A stretch of 7,089 nucleotides of DNA, taken from NCBI GenBank assembly GCA_903930095.1, contig CAIYXE010000641.1, positions 1-7,089 on the forward strand. Direction: 5' to 3'. Source of the DNA: an uncultured Hyphomicrobiales bacterium. Its GTDB lineage: Bacteria; Pseudomonadota; Alphaproteobacteria; Rhizobiales; Aestuariivirgaceae. Both the position numbers and the translations under genes were made by a program. Under the pieces are notes generated by a model. That model saw nothing but the letters and a program-made list of their open reading frames with translations, was not told where the DNA came from and searched no databases. Positions 5,934-7,089 of the stretch are shown here, one piece after another (position 1 is the stretch's first letter; each line of letters begins with the position of its first letter).

Positions 5934-6434
5934 CTATGACAGCACCGCCAGCACCTCCGCTGCATCCTTCTCCGGTTCGGGGATGGGAAAACGCACCGCC
6001 GAGATGATGCCGTCCTGCAGGATGAAGGTGAGCCGCTGCAGATACAGCGCGCCGCCCGTCTCGAACATCGGCAGGCCGAGGGCGGACTGGAAGGTGCGGC
6101 TCTCATCCGAGAGCAGCCGGTAGGTGAGCTTGTTGCGCGTGACGAAGTCACGCTGCCATTCACTGGCCAGCATGCTGAGGCCGAAGAGCTTCACCCCCAA
6201 GCGGCGGAAATGGCCGTAGGCCCCGGAATAGGCGAGCGCCTGCGGGGTGGAGCCATGGGCGCCGGGAATATCATCCCAGTTGGGCGGGTTGGGGTGGCCA
6301 GGCCTGCCGGTGAAGGGATAGCAGAAGATGACGGCGGGCCCGGGAATGCGCGCCGGATTGACGGGGCTTCCCGATGTCGCCTCGAGATCGGCGTTGGGCA
6401 TCCGCCGCCCGAGGAGGTGCTGCATGAAGACCAT
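5934..6434 (-). CDS. Redoxin/peroxiredoxin-fold protein lacking the catalytic cysteines
   Basis: The product is 166 residues with the pattern of AhpC/TSA-type peroxiredoxins: AVIFCYPFTGRPG (34-46), WDDIPGAHGSTPQ (53-65), LFGLS (83-87), LLSDES (107-112), LPMFE (121-125) and QRLTFILQDG (133-142). Relatives known to me have GCTPQxC where this one has GSTPQAL, so the peroxidatic cysteine is Ser62 and the second cysteine is Leu67. The only Cys is Cys38, in a strand. Thiol peroxidase activity by the usual mechanism is therefore doubtful. ATG 6434 lies 5 bases past the smpB stop and was chosen over an in-frame upstream start inside smpB; ATG 6425 is also possible. It is the last gene of the dapA-smpB operon and converges with the glycosylase gene 30 bases away. 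Confidence 0.75.
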   Translation of the reverse strand: MVFMQHLLGRRMPNADLEATSGSPVNPARIPGPAVIFCYPFTGRPGHPNPPNWDDIPGAHGSTPQALAYSGAYGHFRRLGVKLFGLSMLASEWQRDFVTRNKLTYRLLSDESRTFQSALGLPMFETGGALYLQRLTFILQDGIISAVRFPIPEPEKDAAEVLAVLS

Positions 6435-6439
6435 GGAGG

Positions 6440-6937
6440 TCAGCCCTTCTCGCGCATCAGCCTGGCGCGCTCGCGGTCCCATGAGCGTTCCTTGATGGTC
6501 TCGCGCTTGTCATGAAGCTTCTTGCCGCGGGCCAAGGCGATGTCCACCTTGCAGCGGCCCCGCTTGTTGAAGAACATCTTGAGCGGGATGATGGTGAGGT
6601 GCTCCTTCAGCACGCCCGCCGACAGCTTGTTGATCTCGCTCTTGTGCAGGAGGAGCTTGCGCGGCCGCTTCGGCTCATGATTGAAGCGGTTGGCCTCACG
6701 GTATTCGGGGATGTTGGAGTTGATGAGCCAGAGCTCACCCCCCTTCATCGCGGCATAGGCCTCGCCCAGGTTGGTGTGGCCCGTCCGCAGCGACTTCACT
6801 TCGGAGCCTTTGAGCTCGATACCGGCCTCAAAGGTCTGCAGGATCTCATAGTCATACCGGGCACGCCGGTTGTCCGAGATGACCTTGATGCCTTCTTCCT
6901 TGCGCGACGCCTTTGCGCCGCCGCTCTTTGAACTCAT
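6440..6937 (-). CDS. smpB: SsrA-binding protein SmpB
   Basis: SmpB binds tmRNA and delivers it to stalled ribosomes for trans-translation, which frees the ribosome and tags the incomplete protein for proteolysis. The product is 165 residues, typical length. The conserved core is present: [10 protein letters not shown] (23-32), [13 protein letters not shown] (39-51), EAYAAM (59-64), INSNIPEY (72-79), RPRKLLLHK (91-99), and the C-terminal tail [19 protein letters not shown] (138-156) that inserts into the decoding channel. ATG 6937 is separated from the dapA stop by a single base (TGAgATG), and there is no strong Shine-Dalgarno, so translation is probably coupled to dapA. The redoxin-like gene follows 5 bases after its stop. 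Confidence 0.98.
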   Translation of the reverse strand: MSSKSGGAKASRKEEGIKVISDNRRARYDYEILQTFEAGIELKGSEVKSLRTGHTNLGEAYAAMKGGELWLINSNIPEYREANRFNHEPKRPRKLLLHKSEINKLSAGVLKEHLTIIPLKMFFNKRGRCKVDIALARGKKLHDKRETIKERSWDRERARLMREKG

Positions 6938-6938
6938 C

Positions 6939-7089
6939 TCAGTTCAGAAGCCCGGCATGGATCATCGCCTCACGCACGGCCTTCTTGGTCGAATCGACGA
7001 CCGGCACCATGGGAAGGCGGGCCTCCGGCTCGCACAGGCCCAGAAGGCTCGCGGCATATTTCACGGGGCCGGGGCTGGTCTCCACGAAC
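6939..7089 (-). CDS. dapA: 4-hydroxy-tetrahydrodipicolinate synthase, C-terminal 49 residues only (gene continues beyond right edge)
   Basis: The visible C-terminus contains [20 protein letters not shown] and [17 protein letters not shown], followed by TGA. The PxPxKxA-type segment and the AGLL(N) terminus are characteristic of alphaproteobacterial DapA. The enzyme condenses pyruvate with aspartate semialdehyde, the first committed step to diaminopimelate and lysine. The catalytic lysine and tyrosine lie outside the window. The dapA-smpB order is common in Rhizobiales, which supports the call. Confidence 0.93.
   Translation of the reverse strand, partial: FVETSPGPVKYAASLLGLCEPEARLPMVPVVDSTKKAVREAMIHAGLLN

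Overview
The window is high-GC alphaproteobacterial chromosome, most likely from the Hyphomicrobiales (Rhizobiales) or a close relative. This rests on the rhizobial-type NYN-domain protein next to a family 5 uracil-DNA glycosylase, the dapA-smpB pair, an NlpD-type lipoprotein with an L,D-transpeptidase, and a full CtrA-type box (TTAA-N7-TTAA). The species cannot be named from the sequence.

Layout from left to right. Positions 1-1039 (minus) hold most of a two-domain methyltransferase gene that runs off the left edge: an FkbM-type domain followed by the start of a second, class I SAM-methyltransferase domain. It is visibly less GC-rich than the rest, has its own strong sigma70-like promoter, and a 24-codon upstream frame overlaps its start codon. 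Positions 1222-1887 (minus) encode a glutathione S-transferase-like protein. A 10-bp perfect hairpin (1942-1967) separates it from an NlpD-like LysM/LytM lipoprotein (1996-3315, minus). Next come an exported L,D-transpeptidase (3428-4048, minus) and folK (4109-4597, minus). The CtrA-like box sits in the folK/L,D-transpeptidase gap.

Divergent from folK and read to the right are an NYN-domain nuclease-like gene (4664-5260) and a family 5 uracil-DNA glycosylase (about 5253-5903). The glycosylase frame has no ATG, GTG or TTG upstream of its first two Fe-S cysteines. The best-placed initiation codon is an ATA overlapping the end of the NYN gene, so it is either a non-standard start or a base change or error. 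Converging on this pair from the right edge is a tight minus-strand operon: dapA (3' end only), smpB and a redoxin-fold protein whose peroxiredoxin cysteines are replaced.

Functionally, the core of the window is housekeeping: lysine/peptidoglycan precursor synthesis (dapA), ribosome rescue (smpB), folate synthesis (folK), uracil repair, and cell-wall remodelling (nlpD-like and the L,D-transpeptidase). The left-hand methyltransferase gene is the accessory part. The most distinctive observations are the FkbM-methyltransferase fusion with its leader, the missing start codon of the glycosylase, the cysteine-less redoxin, and the CtrA box ahead of a cell-wall gene. No phage, IS, CRISPR, tRNA or rRNA was seen, and no stretch longer than 300 bases lacks a gene.
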